This document shows positions 14,988 to 25,607 of a stretch of 64,000 bases of DNA, piece by piece. The stretch comes from Dactylonectria macrodidyma (Eukaryota; Ascomycota; Sordariomycetes; Hypocreales; Nectriaceae): positions 2,586,501 to 2,650,500 of the forward strand of contig JAGMUV010000002.1 in NCBI GenBank assembly GCA_020744425.1, written 5' to 3'. A model generated the notes under the pieces. That model did no database searches. It worked only from the letters and a program-made list of their open reading frames with translations, and had not been told where the DNA came from. Within the stretch, counting starts at the first letter, position 1. Every line of letters starts with the position of its first letter. A program made the position numbers and the translations under genes.

Positions 14988-17126
14988 ATGGACCAAGCAG
15001 ACATCCCCGCGCTTCTCGCGCGCCTAGCCAGCGACGAAGATGCCTCGCGCAAGATGGCCGTCTTCAAGCTGCAAAACTCGATCAATGACCCTGCCTTCGC
15101 CGACGTCTTCATTTCCTCGGGCGGCCTCGTCATCCTGCGCCGCCTCATCATGACGGCCGCCGGCAACACCCTCGCCTACTCCCTCCAGAGCCTCACGCGC
15201 CTACTCGAAGTCGACATGGGCTGGGACATTTTTGAGGGTCCGACAGCCAGTGACCTCGTTGAGCGGGTGGTCGAGCTCATCGTCACGAACCCGCTGGTTA
15301 ATATCCTTAGGGGCGCCATGTCCATCCTGGTCGCCCTTGTCAGCCATTCCCAGTCCACCGTCCTCGGAGTTGCCTCGAGTCGTACCCCAGGCACTTTTGG
15401 CTTTCGCGCCCTAAAGCCTGCCGTCGCCGTCTATCCGCAGTTCTTCGAGCTAGTCGTCGCCCAATTGCAGAGTGCCGATCACGCCTTGTGTGCCAACGCT
15501 CTCATGCTCATCAATGCCCTAATCCGAGACGCCGCGTCTAACGAGAGCTCCATAGGCGGTGGCAAGATCAATGGAGGTTCCCAAGGAGAAGAGTGGTCCA
15601 AGTTTATCAAGCGGCTTCAAGATTTAGGGCTGATCAAGGCCGTCTACAAGCTCATGCAGAGCTCTGCCCTGCAGGATCTGGCACACCCTCTATTGGAGTT
15701 TCAATCGTTGACAAAGATTTTGTTGAGAAAGTGGCGTGAGGTTGAGGTCGACCTAGAACGCCCAGAACATAGACGGGCTCTCAAGGGCCTGCACTTAGCC
15801 AGCGCTCCGGATCGAGCACACGTAAACGGCAACTCGCCACCGACTGAGCAAAACGAGATTTCCGCAAAGAAGGGGAGCAGAAGGCACAACCCGGAGAAGT
15901 GGAGGAGATTAGGCTTTGAGACCGAGAGCCCTGCGCAAGAGTTTGACATCACTGGGTTCCTCGGCATGATGGACATCACAGATTACGTGCGGAAGCACGA
16001 GGACGGATTCCAAAAGCTTTTGATGGAGCAGGCAGGTAGATTGCCATCACAGCGATGCCCTGTTGCCCGAGCAAGCTTCGCTGTTACGATGGTGCTATAT
16101 GAGCACTTTGAGGTGGACAAAGCCGATCTCGAGGATACCAAGGGGTACCAGGTGACGGAATCCAAGGATCACGACAGACTATTTCGGCCCCTGCTGCTGC
16201 AATGGTCTCGGCTACACACAGCCGCCCTCCATGCCTTCTTCCGAGTGTGGAAGGTCACTGGCGCAGAGCACGACGACCTTGAAAAGGTTGTTGAGCTGGT
16301 GCGGATCCTCGTTGACCAGGTGGTAGGCGGCGCAACAAGGACCAAGGATGTGCTAGAGGTTGAGGAGGAGATACAGGAGTTTGACGTTGGGCGCTTACGA
16401 GAGCTGCAAATGGACCTACTCGAGATGTCGTTCGAGGGCACATGGGGCCAGCATCTATGCCAGGTCCGGGAAGAGTTGAAGCAGGAGGCCTTACAGTTCG
16501 TCAAGGAGCAGAGGATACGGTGTCTCCTTGAGGGGTCGTGGTTCACGAAGCCGACGCCGAAGCGAGAAAACAACACCGGATCTAAGCACCGACTCTTCAC
16601 GCCGACGCCGTGGCGGTATGCTAAGCTCTCTCACAACCGTCGATATCTCCACTACGCCGATTTCGAGGAGCAAACGGCTCAGGAGCCGAGTCTTGACTCT
16701 CTAGGAGAGAAGATTGACCTCAGCACCATCAGCTCAGTCGTGTCCAACGTGTCAGCGTCAGACGATGTTAAGAGTACGACTAGCGGAGCAACTGTCAAAA
16801 CGACGACGACAAAGATCACTGTATATAGCTTCATCAACCCGGTGAATCCGAGCAAGGGCGCGGACACCAAGGAGTATCCAATCCTCTCCCTGTGGCCACT
16901 CAGCCACAGTCTCGCATCCGAGTGGCTGGACGGGTTGCTGTTGGTACTCAACCAAGCCCCCATCACGGCAGAGACGAACAAGCTGGTCAACATGGTGAGC
17001 GAGTATGGGCTGAAGATTCGGCTACTGAATGTGCGGATGGACTCGGCATTCGATGGCCCGGTGCCTGGAGCAGGGGTGATTCCAAGCCGGGAGGGTCTGG
17101 ACGACGATTATTTCTTTGAGGTCTGA
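14988..17126 (+). CDS. ELMO/CED-12 family protein
   Basis: In animals ELMO proteins work with DOCK-type exchange factors to activate Rac; the fungal role is less defined. A single exon encodes 712 residues. The N-terminal third is helical and armadillo-like (IPALLARLASDEDASRKMAV, then VILRRLIMTAAGNTLAYSLQ). The middle carries the ELMO-like helical core around residues 310-460, and the last 200 residues resemble the ELMO PH domain (helical lead-in EELKQEALQFVKEQRIRCLL, then YAKLSHNRRYLHYADF and a late YPILSLWPL strand). A Ser/Thr-rich linker sits in the PH region at about residues 575-610. The start follows a poly-A stretch (AAAAAATCG) and is the first ATG. No intron is needed. Confidence 0.85.
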   Translation: MDQADIPALLARLASDEDASRKMAVFKLQNSINDPAFADVFISSGGLVILRRLIMTAAGNTLAYSLQSLTRLLEVDMGWDIFEGPTASDLVERVVELIVTNPLVNILRGAMSILVALVSHSQSTVLGVASSRTPGTFGFRALKPAVAVYPQFFELVVAQLQSADHALCANALMLINALIRDAASNESSIGGGKINGGSQGEEWSKFIKRLQDLGLIKAVYKLMQSSALQDLAHPLLEFQSLTKILLRKWREVEVDLERPEHRRALKGLHLASAPDRAHVNGNSPPTEQNEISAKKGSRRHNPEKWRRLGFETESPAQEFDITGFLGMMDITDYVRKHEDGFQKLLMEQAGRLPSQRCPVARASFAVTMVLYEHFEVDKADLEDTKGYQVTESKDHDRLFRPLLLQWSRLHTAALHAFFRVWKVTGAEHDDLEKVVELVRILVDQVVGGATRTKDVLEVEEEIQEFDVGRLRELQMDLLEMSFEGTWGQHLCQVREELKQEALQFVKEQRIRCLLEGSWFTKPTPKRENNTGSKHRLFTPTPWRYAKLSHNRRYLHYADFEEQTAQEPSLDSLGEKIDLSTISSVVSNVSASDDVKSTTSGATVKTTTTKITVYSFINPVNPSKGADTKEYPILSLWPLSHSLASEWLDGLLLVLNQAPITAETNKLVNMVSEYGLKIRLLNVRMDSAFDGPVPGAGVIPSREGLDDDYFFEV

Positions 17127-17869
17127 AGTGCTAGGAGAGACTTGGTTTGCCGGCTAAACGGTGAGATAGAAGACAGGGATTTGTTTTTGCTTTTTTGTCT
17201 TTTTGCATTCACATATACCCCTTTACCTCGGATGGTCAGTATGGGCATAGCGAGCGTGCTACGAATGCTGCGGCTGGAAGATTTTTTTTTATCAAGTGTA
17301 CAAGGATACTCTGGGGCATCGGCGAGAGGACATTCAAAGGGCGACATGGCCTGGTAGCTGTGCAAAGTTGACGAAGTTGATAGATGTAAACATAACAAAA
17401 AGAACTAAACCGCCAACTGACTTTACCACACCGTGTGTCTATCAAGTGTTTGTCGTTATTACAGGCCTATTGCACGACGGAATGTAATTGAAATGAAGGC
17501 ACCCAGGGGTCGCCCCCTATTCGGCCTACATCACGTCTTCCAACTGCAAGGAATTGAACTTTTCGTTGGTGACTGCCAAGGTATACATACATACATATAC
17601 AACTATAGATTCTATAAATCATACCATTGAACAATAAATGAAAGTCATTCTAGAATGTATCCTAGTCAACAGAAATGAGCCCCATCCAGGATCCTCAAAG
17701 TCAAAAATAATTAAACCGCAAACCACCCCCAAAAATAAACAGCGGTTGAAGAATGAAGAACTGGCAAGTCATTTTTTAACGTGGAGGGATAAGAAGAGTA
17801 AACGTCAAGTCAACTGCCACCCGCTTCCGAAGAGTGAGCTCGGTCAAGATGGCGTGGAGATGACAACCT
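17127..17869. other. Convergent 3' flanks
   Basis: AT-rich DNA between the ELMO gene (+) and the secreted repeat protein gene (-), with poly-T and CATACATACATATAC tracts near 17580. No coding sequence is supported. Confidence 0.5.
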
Positions 17870-20740
17870 CTATTTGATATCGGTGGTGGAGCCAGTGCTC
17901 CATGCAGAACACTCATAGCAGTCGGGCTGAGAGAAGGCGATGCCATACGTCTTAGGAGTGAACTGATAGGCCGAGTAAATATAGCACTTGTAAACGTTGT
18001 TATTGTTCTTGGCTCGCGAGAAGAGCTTGCAACTGTCCGTATTCTTGCAGCTCCTGGCACAGGTAGCATCGGTGGTGGCGTCTCCGTAGCCGACTAGCGA
18101 CTCCTTGCAGACCTCGCCCTTCTTGTTGCAGATCTTGTTGCTAGGCAGCGGGGAGAGAAGCGAGTACGCGGTACAGGTGGCCGGAGTGGCCGTGGTAGGA
18201 CACGAGTAGCAGTCTCGGTCGAACCAGGTGACGCCGCAGCCGCTGCTAGTCGAAGACACGCTCGTGACTTTATCGCTGTACAATGTACAGAAACTGCCGC
18301 TATTCCGGTACGCCCAGGACTTGCAGTTGGCGTTGTTGGCGCAGAACTGGGCACACTCGGTCTTGGTGCAGAACTTGGAGTCGATGAAGTTGACGGAGCT
18401 CTTCTTAGTGCCGTCTCGTCCACACTTAGCTCCGTCAGGGGCTTTAGACTTTGCCTCGCAGACGCCAGGCGTAGGAGTAGTTGAGGCGCACTGGTAACAC
18501 GCCATGTCGTAGAAGTAATCGCCACACTCGTTCTTCTTGTGGGCAACGTCAGAGACTGAACCCCCATACAGGTTGCAGGTTTTGCCTCGGGTGTTGTAAG
18601 AGAAGGACAGGCAACCCAGAGTATCACCACAAGACTTGGCGCAGTCGGATTGCTTATCCTTGGAAGCCGTGGCTATACGGGTAATTCCATTATTGAGGCT
18701 ACCCTCGAAGCGGCAGTCGACGTTGGACGGCGCGGGAAAGACCTGCTCGTAGGCATCGCAAACCGTGGCTGGAACGCTACACTCGTAGCATGTCTTGTCG
18801 TAGAAGTAGACGCCACATGAACCCTTGGTGTGTGCAACAGTTGCGACCGAAGCATCATACAGAGTGCAAGTATGACTGTTGGAGTCGAAGGAGAACGATT
18901 GGCAGTCTTCCGTTTCGGCACAGAGCTTAGCACAGTCGGAACGCATCTGAGTCGAAGCAGTATTGATTGGGTAGACGCCGTTATTGACGGAGCCCTCGAA
19001 GCGGCAGTTCACATTGGCCGGTTGAGGTACGGACTGCTGGTAGGCATCGCAAGTCGCCGGCGGTTCCTCTTGGCACTCGTAGCACGTATTATCGTAGAAG
19101 TAGACGCCACAAGACTTGGAATGGGCAACATTCGCGACCGAAGACTCATACAGGGTGCAGGTGTGAGTTTTGTAGTCGAACGAGAACGATGCGCAGTCCT
19201 CTGTGTCAGCGCAGAACTTGGCGCAATCTGACCGACGTTGCTTGTAAGTCGTATCAAGCGCGTTCACTCCACCGTTAGCACCGCCCTCGAAGCGACATTG
19301 CGCACCGGCTGGGGCAGAGGATACCAGCTCATAGGCATCGCAGGTCGAAGCCGGCTCGTTCACACACTCATAGCACGCCTTGTCAAAGAAGTAGACTCCG
19401 CAAGACTTGGCATAAGCAACAGTAGCGACCGAGGCCTCGTATAAGTTGCAGGTATGGGTCTTGTAGTCGAACGAGAAGGATTCGCAGTCTTCTGTATCGG
19501 CACAGAACTTGGCACAGTCTGATCGGTATTGCTTGGAAGCTGTACCAATCGAGTTAACTCCATTGTTGACGCCACCTTCGAAGCGACAGTTGGATGTGAC
19601 GGGAGGTGAGGGAGCCTTCTGGTAGGCATCACATGTTGGAGGCGGCGTCACTTCTGGTGTAGTTTCTGGCGTGGTATCTGGCGTAGTATCTGGCGTAGTG
19701 TCAGGCGTGGTATCGGGAGTGCTGTCAGGCGTAGTATCCGGTGTGGTATCAGGAGTGATGTCAGGCGTAGTGTCCGGCGTGCTATCAGGTGTGCTGTCAG
19801 GTGTGCTATCGGGAGTGCTGTCAGGCGTGCTGTCAGGCGTAGTATCCGGTGTGGTATCAGGCGTGCTATCGGGAGTGCTGTCCGGCGTGCTATCAGGCGT
19901 ACTATCCGGTGTGGTATCAGGAGTGCTGTCAGGCGTAGTGTCCGGCGTGCTATCAGGTGTGCTGTCAGGTGTGGTATCGGGAGTGCTATCAGGCGTAGTA
20001 TCCGGTGTGGTATCAGGAGTGATGTCAGGCGTAGTGTCCGGCGTGCTATCAGGTGTGCTGTCAGGTGTGCTATCGGGAGTGCTGTCAGGCGTAGTATCCG
20101 GTGTGGTATTAGGCGTGCTATCGGGCGTGCTATCTGGCGTGGTGTCCGGTGTTGTGTCTGGTGTAGTATCCGGAGTTGTATCCGGAGTAGTGTCTGGTGT
20201 AGTGTCTGGAGTAGTGTCTGGTGTAGTGTCTGGAGTAGTGTCTGGAGTTGTGTCTGGAGTTGTATCCGGAGTAGTATCTGGAGTTGTATCCGGTGTTTTG
20301 ACTGGCGTTGTATCTGGTGTTGTGTCTGGTGTTGAGTCCGCAGTAGGAGTAGGAGTTGTGTCAGGAGTCTTTGGCGGAATTGTGCCCGGGCAATCGAAAC
20401 ATGCTAGGTCGAAGTACGCCGGGCATTCGACATTACCCGGTGTTCCAACCAATGGTACATTCTCGCCAGATCCATATATAATGCAGTTGCCAGTTGAGAA
20501 GCCAATCTGGGAGCAACCGGTGGCCTTGGAACAAGCAAGAGCACACTCCCCAACCGTAGCAAGATTCAAAATATCGATGACTTGGGGGTTGCCTGGTGGA
20601 GAACCTGGCATTCCACAAACCGCACCTTCTGGTGCCTTGGGGTACTTCGCGCAAGAAGGCACGGAAGGAGGTCTGCAAAGACCGGCATTGACCCCTGGCA
20701 CGATCAGGGCCGCCAAGATGACGGGTATTAAGTTAACCAT
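17870..20740 (-). CDS. Secreted Cys-rich protein with a long Thr-Pro repeat stalk
   Basis: The open frame begins at 20890 but the likely start is the ATG at 20740, which puts a clean signal peptide at the N-terminus (MVNLIPVILAALIVPGVNAG). That gives 956 residues. After a Cys-rich N-terminal module (about residues 22-118) comes a stalk of about 60 TPDT/TPDS units (residues about 125-365). It is followed by four closely related modules of about 97 residues with 8 Cys each (CRFEGG, DCAKFCADTEDC, CGVYF, CYEC) and two more divergent modules with the same Cys plan. The spacing resembles PAN/Apple-like adhesion modules (inference). The C-terminus has no hydrophobic tail, so a GPI anchor is unlikely; it should be released or held in the wall. 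Thr density suggests heavy O-mannosylation. The layout of signal, Cys module, Thr-Pro stalk and Cys module recalls fungal adhesins, but I recognise no specific family. Confidence 0.82.
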   Translation of the reverse strand: MVNLIPVILAALIVPGVNAGLCRPPSVPSCAKYPKAPEGAVCGMPGSPPGNPQVIDILNLATVGECALACSKATGCSQIGFSTGNCIIYGSGENVPLVGTPGNVECPAYFDLACFDCPGTIPPKTPDTTPTPTADSTPDTTPDTTPVKTPDTTPDTTPDTTPDTTPDTTPDTTPDTTPDTTPDTTPDTTPDTTPDTTPDTTPDSTPDSTPNTTPDTTPDSTPDSTPDSTPDSTPDTTPDITPDTTPDTTPDSTPDTTPDSTPDSTPDTTPDSTPDTTPDSTPDSTPDSTPDSTPDTTPDTTPDSTPDSTPDSTPDSTPDSTPDTTPDITPDTTPDTTPDSTPDTTPDTTPDTTPDTTPETTPEVTPPPTCDAYQKAPSPPVTSNCRFEGGVNNGVNSIGTASKQYRSDCAKFCADTEDCESFSFDYKTHTCNLYEASVATVAYAKSCGVYFFDKACYECVNEPASTCDAYELVSSAPAGAQCRFEGGANGGVNALDTTYKQRRSDCAKFCADTEDCASFSFDYKTHTCTLYESSVANVAHSKSCGVYFYDNTCYECQEEPPATCDAYQQSVPQPANVNCRFEGSVNNGVYPINTASTQMRSDCAKLCAETEDCQSFSFDSNSHTCTLYDASVATVAHTKGSCGVYFYDKTCYECSVPATVCDAYEQVFPAPSNVDCRFEGSLNNGITRIATASKDKQSDCAKSCGDTLGCLSFSYNTRGKTCNLYGGSVSDVAHKKNECGDYFYDMACYQCASTTPTPGVCEAKSKAPDGAKCGRDGTKKSSVNFIDSKFCTKTECAQFCANNANCKSWAYRNSGSFCTLYSDKVTSVSSTSSGCGVTWFDRDCYSCPTTATPATCTAYSLLSPLPSNKICNKKGEVCKESLVGYGDATTDATCARSCKNTDSCKLFSRAKNNNNVYKCYIYSAYQFTPKTYGIAFSQPDCYECSAWSTGSTTDIK
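18460..19635 (-). repeat. Four tandem copies of a roughly 290-bp coding module
   Basis: Each copy starts with a CDAY codon block (near 19633, 19341, 19050 and 18757 on the minus strand) and ends with CYEC. Spacing is about 291 bp. The copies are alike in DNA as well as in protein, which points to recent internal duplication. Confidence 0.8.
19645..20366 (-). repeat. 12-bp coding minisatellite (Thr-Pro-Asp-Thr/Ser units)
   Basis: About 60 units of a 12-bp motif encoding TPDT or TPDS, with rarer TPDI, TPNT, TPVK and TPET. Units vary at wobble positions (GTATCAGGCGTA, GTGTCTGGAGTA and similar on the + strand). A block around the single TPDI unit occurs twice, the GATG marker lying at 19757 and again at 20021, exactly 264 bp (22 units) apart with near-identical flanks. 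Confidence 0.95.
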
Positions 20741-21614
20741 AACGACAGTAGTTGGTGAAAAGAAGTGTTCAAAGATTGACTGCGGTGCTGCCGAATAAAC
20801 TGAATGAATGTGTGCAACGTTGCTGAATAAGAACCTATAACGAACGGAAAGGAATGAATGACTGGGTGATCGAGGTGACTGCGATGGCACAAAACGAAAG
20901 AAGGTGGCCAGCTCGAAATATGACGCCGCATCAGTCCATCCGGACGACTATATAATCGATCGGCCATGTTGCTAAATTCGGCTGGGAATCGGCACCCGTC
21001 CATCCTAGATGGGAATCAGGATACAATGGCCCGGCGTCAAAGCCCGAGATTCTAGCCGACCCAGGAGCAACACCAACGCTACCGCCGGGCCAACTTCACA
21101 ACGGCCCACGCGCAGCCACCGCCGAGGAGAGATTCGTCTCTTACTTAGAAGAGCAAGGTTCGCCGCGGGGAAGTAGTGGGCGCCAAGGTGCCTTGCCTGT
21201 AGGGGAGCCTCTCGTGTCCAGAGAGCCTGAAGCTATCTACGAGTGCGTTCTAGTGTGGAAGATGTGGCAAGTCGTCTCACAAACGGGCGCCTCAGCTAGT
21301 GCTTTGGCCACTGCAAATATGGTGCGTTTCCTTGCTTGCTACCCCTGACTTGGCCATTACTAGTCTTCTCCTCGTCGTGGCACAGCGGCTAACTTATCGT
21401 TCATGTCCCCTGCGGGCTGAGAGGAACATGGGCGACCAACAGCATGTTTGTCGAACCAAGCTAAGGAGGGTAAGGTTGTAAGGCCCATCAACGGGATGCG
21501 CCAGCCGAGCTGGAGCGATCTATGTTGAGTCAAAGAATGTGTGGTAACAATTTCCTAACGAGGCGTCCGTCATGCGTGCCTAGCTGACGCCGCGATGGCC
21601 CGGCGCTACCTTAA
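20741..21614. promoter_or_regulatory. Upstream region of the secreted repeat protein
   Basis: Between the minus-strand start at 20740 and the next possible gene. A TATA-like ATTATATAG (minus strand, about 20948-20957) lies roughly 210 bp before the ATG and could set the transcription start. Nothing else is recognised. Confidence 0.3.
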
Positions 21615-22428
21615 TCAAATATTCCCGGCGGCTGCGTGAGAGCTTTGGAGAACAAACAATACCTGGCGATGGAAATAGAATTCACCTATACTCTCAATGG
21701 TAAATGCTTTCGAAGCCCCGGTAAGTGGGAGGGCTGCGACGGTCAGACTCGTGATAACTTCAACCGGATGTTGTTGGCATATCCACACGCAGCCCGATAT
21801 TCCATGAGATCCGATACCCACCGACCGAGTAAAGACAATGTTACCCCAGAGCAAAAAGGAGATTACCAGCATCATAGAACTGGCAAACACCGGAACGGAC
21901 GCTCCCCATGATAGAATCTGCCGAGTTGCCGAATCGCCAGCATATGATACTGACTCTGGAGTTTTTGCCAAGACGCGCTCTGTGCCGAGTTGGCGGGTAT
22001 GGTACTCAGCGAGGATGGGGGCATGCTTGGCTTGCTTGAATGCCCCTGGCCTCGGATGATGAGGAGAGAAAAAATAAACCAACGTACGAAGTAGAAGCCA
22101 ACAGTAGATAGTGCCAAGCCACACCGGCTTTTTAAAATGAGCATGAGCCCAGGTTGGCTGAGAGAAGCTTAGATTGTGAGCGCCTTCATCGATAGCGTCA
22201 CCTGTCAAATCGCTTCGGATGGCCCTAAGCTGAGGCCCTAAACCAGTACTGCGCGTGCTTACCTATCAGCGAAGACACTAATTTGCCGGGCACAGAGGAG
22301 GCAACTACCACGCAAACTCTACACAGCTCACCAACAAACATACCACAAACCCTGGCTCTTAATAATTCGCTTGTTATCCTCCGAAGATGCAGATGGCTCA
22401 GTTTAGAGTGGTGGATTAAGGTATGCAT
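21615..22428 (-). CDS. Possible membrane protein, unrecognised; perhaps a remnant
   Basis: Two open stretches join across a good intron: exon 1 is 22428-22263 (donor ATAG/GTAAGC) and exon 2 is 22201-21615 (acceptor TTGACAG). The junction is in phase and gives 250 residues. Two hydrophobic spans are clear, around VWLGTIYCWLLLRTLVYFF and VPVFASSMMLVISFLLWGNI, with a soluble segment between them (KHAPILAEYHTRQLGTERVL) that reads like real protein. A 42-bp stretch in exon 2 (GTACGT...GGCCAG) could be a further in-frame intron. I cannot name a family. The C-terminal part after FTRSVG looks less constrained, so the true gene may end earlier, contain another intron, or be decaying. Confidence 0.4.
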
Positions 22429-24061
22429 GTCGATGCCTCCATGAGAGAATTAGGTGAGAGTAGACGGTCTACTACGGAGTACAATTTCCTGGAACAGTAA
22501 TATGCGGAGCCGGGAACTTCATCGAAAAGGGTGAACCACCATTTGAAAAGCAGATGGATATGTTTCCGACTCCTGAGTCTTTGCCACAAAATATTTGATG
22601 TTTCTTCCCCCCACATCCCTGAGTCGCGCCGCTGCGTCGGGTTTATGACATCCCACGGGCCATCCGTTTCATCAGTGACGTCAAGCTGGACTCTTCCCCC
22701 TGGTCATATAGAAATGGCGGCTTGGGTTGCGCTACCAAAGTGAATCTCCGAACTTCAGCACGTACGCGCGTTCCTCTTTACAGCCCACAAGCCCCTCTCA
22801 ACCAGGTTTCGATCCGGTGCGGCTGGCCATCTAACTAGTGAAGCATTGTTGCCACCGTCCGGCTTTCTGCATTTTTGTTGGAACTCGTTGACAGCAAGCC
22901 GGATTGGTCTACTCAGAAGGTGCGGCAGTAACAGAACCGTCTAAGCTTTTTTCTGGGCGAGGTTTACCTCGTTCGTCTCTTCAACTGATTGAGTTGTTCT
23001 CGTATACCTACCAAATGAACTGACAATGTTGAAGAGGTGAAAACTGTCAGACAATCGAGACCGTGATTGGTGTTCACACATCTACTGATGGATGCAACAG
23101 ACATGAATAAGTTCCATGAAATACAGCCACCACTGATGAGATACCCATTTATATAAGAACTGATCTCTAACACATTCCATGAGTAGATTCTAAACCTTTG
23201 ATTTGATGATTTGGGTTGTCGTTTTGCTTGCAGGGCTGCTGGCGGCTACAATCTTGTTTTCCTCAACACCAACACCAAAGATTCACACACCTGTCCCGCA
23301 CTTCTGCAGCCAGCACTCCGTCATCTCATATCATCCCCTGTGCCTTGGATACCAACATTAACTTGAGCCATTGGAGGCATTTTCTTTGGTTTTCTTTTTG
23401 AGGGAAAAGATCCATTACGTTCGTCAGTTACCACCAAATCGGGCTCCTTGTATACAGGTATCCTCGGTCACATGAAACCCAAAACTTTTTACCTACGCTG
23501 CCACAAATCAGTGGTTGTATATTATTTTTGTCAATCCCTTTGTTGGGGGATACTTCCGGGTTGTCTGGTTCATTTTGCTTGTTTGCGGGAATTGGGGGTA
23601 GGGACAATGACGAGAGAGCGTTGAAGCATCAATTCTCAATGTAGGCACAATTGACCTAAGTCCATTGAGCTGGCGACAATTTCTTTCCAACCGCCACCGA
23701 CCAATCTCCAAGAATTAAACTCAATTATTCGTGTCACATATCTGTCACGGAATGAGGCGATGGCTTCAACAGGGACAACCTGACAATGTCTCAAACGTCG
23801 CTGTTCCCTCACCTCCATGTAGGGTGGCAAGACACATGCACTACATGGAGTTAGTCCCATATTTGGTTGCAAGGGCAATGGTAATAGAAATATTAGAATT
23901 GTTACTTCTCAATCAGTGGATAGCAGGGGTTTTCTGCCAAGCAGGTGACAGTTTTCTATTCGTCGACCGCCAACGCAGTGGAGGACGATCGTGGACGAAG
24001 AAATTGAGAATCCGTCTAACTATGAATACGCGAACACATTCACGACCTGGCTTGATACCGG

Positions 24062-24097
24062 CCCCCCCCCCCCCCTCCAAAAAAAAAAAAAAAAAAA
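24062..24097. repeat. Adjacent C14 and A19 homopolymers
   Basis: Fourteen C, then TCC, then nineteen A. Simple-sequence DNA in an intergenic stretch. Confidence 0.95.
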
Positions 24098-25565
24098 CCC
24101 ACACACCCGAATCTCGAGGATGGTCGCGAAAGTACTAGTATCCGCAAAGTGCCTGAGGTAAAATGTCATGAAGTTGACATTTGCGTGTGGACATCAGGAA
24201 ATTCAGACACTTTGAGTCTTATGTAGGGTAGCTCTCTTGTTTACTCTGCTCACATAACACCATCATCTCATTTTTGGTAGTCTTCCACTTTCCTGACTAG
24301 ATAACTTGCGAATTCTAATCCCCTCGTCCGTGGCCTCCTGCTTTCGCGTCAAGGCGAGAATATCCAAGCTCACGTGTCCATTTAAAAAGACCTACACCAG
24401 CCATGACCTGTTCAACATGACCCTCCGGACCGTGTCTCTTATTGCCGCCTAACGTAAAGCCATGTAGCGTGCCATGCCATGGTGTCTCATCGTTGCCTCG
24501 ACGCTTGGGCTAGACAAAATCGAACACGACAGAAACCTGACAAATCATCTAGAGGCTTAACTTTCTCGACGGATCAAGGACACTTTGACAGCAAAATGGT
24601 CCCGTATTCAGTATCCACTTCCGCTTCCGCTTCCGCTTCTCGAACATCATGATTACTAGGACTTTGATGGAAAGTGATATCAGTGCTGTTACTGTGGAAT
24701 GAAAAGCGAAACCAATAGAAAACTCATACAAAACTGTCACGCCTTACTTGACCTCGAGTGCCGTCTGAAGCTGCTCGTCATAATTCCGAGCGTCATCTCA
24801 TGGAACATGACCGATTACTATGGACGGAACAAGTGGAGTCACTCAACATAGCATGATGATGGATTATGGATGGCAACGATGGATGGCAGGCTCCGCATCA
24901 AGAGATCGCCCAGTGCACGGCTCAGTGGGTGTTCCAAGCAGGCTAGCGCAGTCATGACGATGCAAACTTGGATGCATGACAAGAATTGGACACGGCTGGA
25001 GACAGTGCAGGTGCAGAGCACCGATAGGTCTTCCTTGAGCTGAGTGCCAACAGAGCAACATCCATTGAGGCCCGACCAAAACATCAGCCATGGGGCAAGC
25101 GGTCAAACAAAGTCATGCCACGTCGAGAAGGATCCATAGGAAATGCGACCAAGAGGGCCCGCAGTTGGACCATCGCGAGGGTGAAGCCAATACCTATCAA
25201 CAGGATCGCCCGGAAGGAACACATCAACACATCAACAAAGGCTGGTCCTCACCAATGCAAGCTTTTGGCCTCTTTAAAAAAAAAATCACGCAACGCTCAA
25301 TGCTGCTAGAGGAGGCAAGCAGATAGCTCTAGTCTGGCTCGGACAGCTCTGCCATGCGTGAAAGAAATGGCCCAGATCAAAACACCGAAGAATTGGTCCA
25401 GGTGGTTGGGACACGACATGACGACCCATGGGGAGGAAGAACTACGGAGACGAATGGTGCACGCATGGAGCACTTGGCCTGAACGAGTTGGCAATGCAAG
25501 CAGGTAAGGAAGACCGAACTGCAGTCGGCCCCCCTTCCTGACATTGGCTGGACGACAGCCAAACG

Positions 25566-25607
25566 GCATCCATTCATCCATTCATCTATCCATCCATCCA
25601 TCCATCA
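25566..25607. repeat. Imperfect (CATC/CATT) tetranucleotide repeat
   Basis: A run of CATCCATTCATCC-type units, the last five CATC units being uninterrupted. It lies in intergenic DNA. Confidence 0.9.

Noticed and set aside
19645..20366. Regular repeats that could suggest a CRISPR-like array
   Set aside because: Units are contiguous 12-mers without spacers, in frame with a secreted protein, in a eukaryotic genome.
19671..20798. 375-codon frame on the + strand, mostly VSGV repeats
   Set aside because: It is the exact antisense of the Thr-Pro minisatellite. A 12-bp unit free of stops on both strands keeps any such frame open, and it has no independent protein character.
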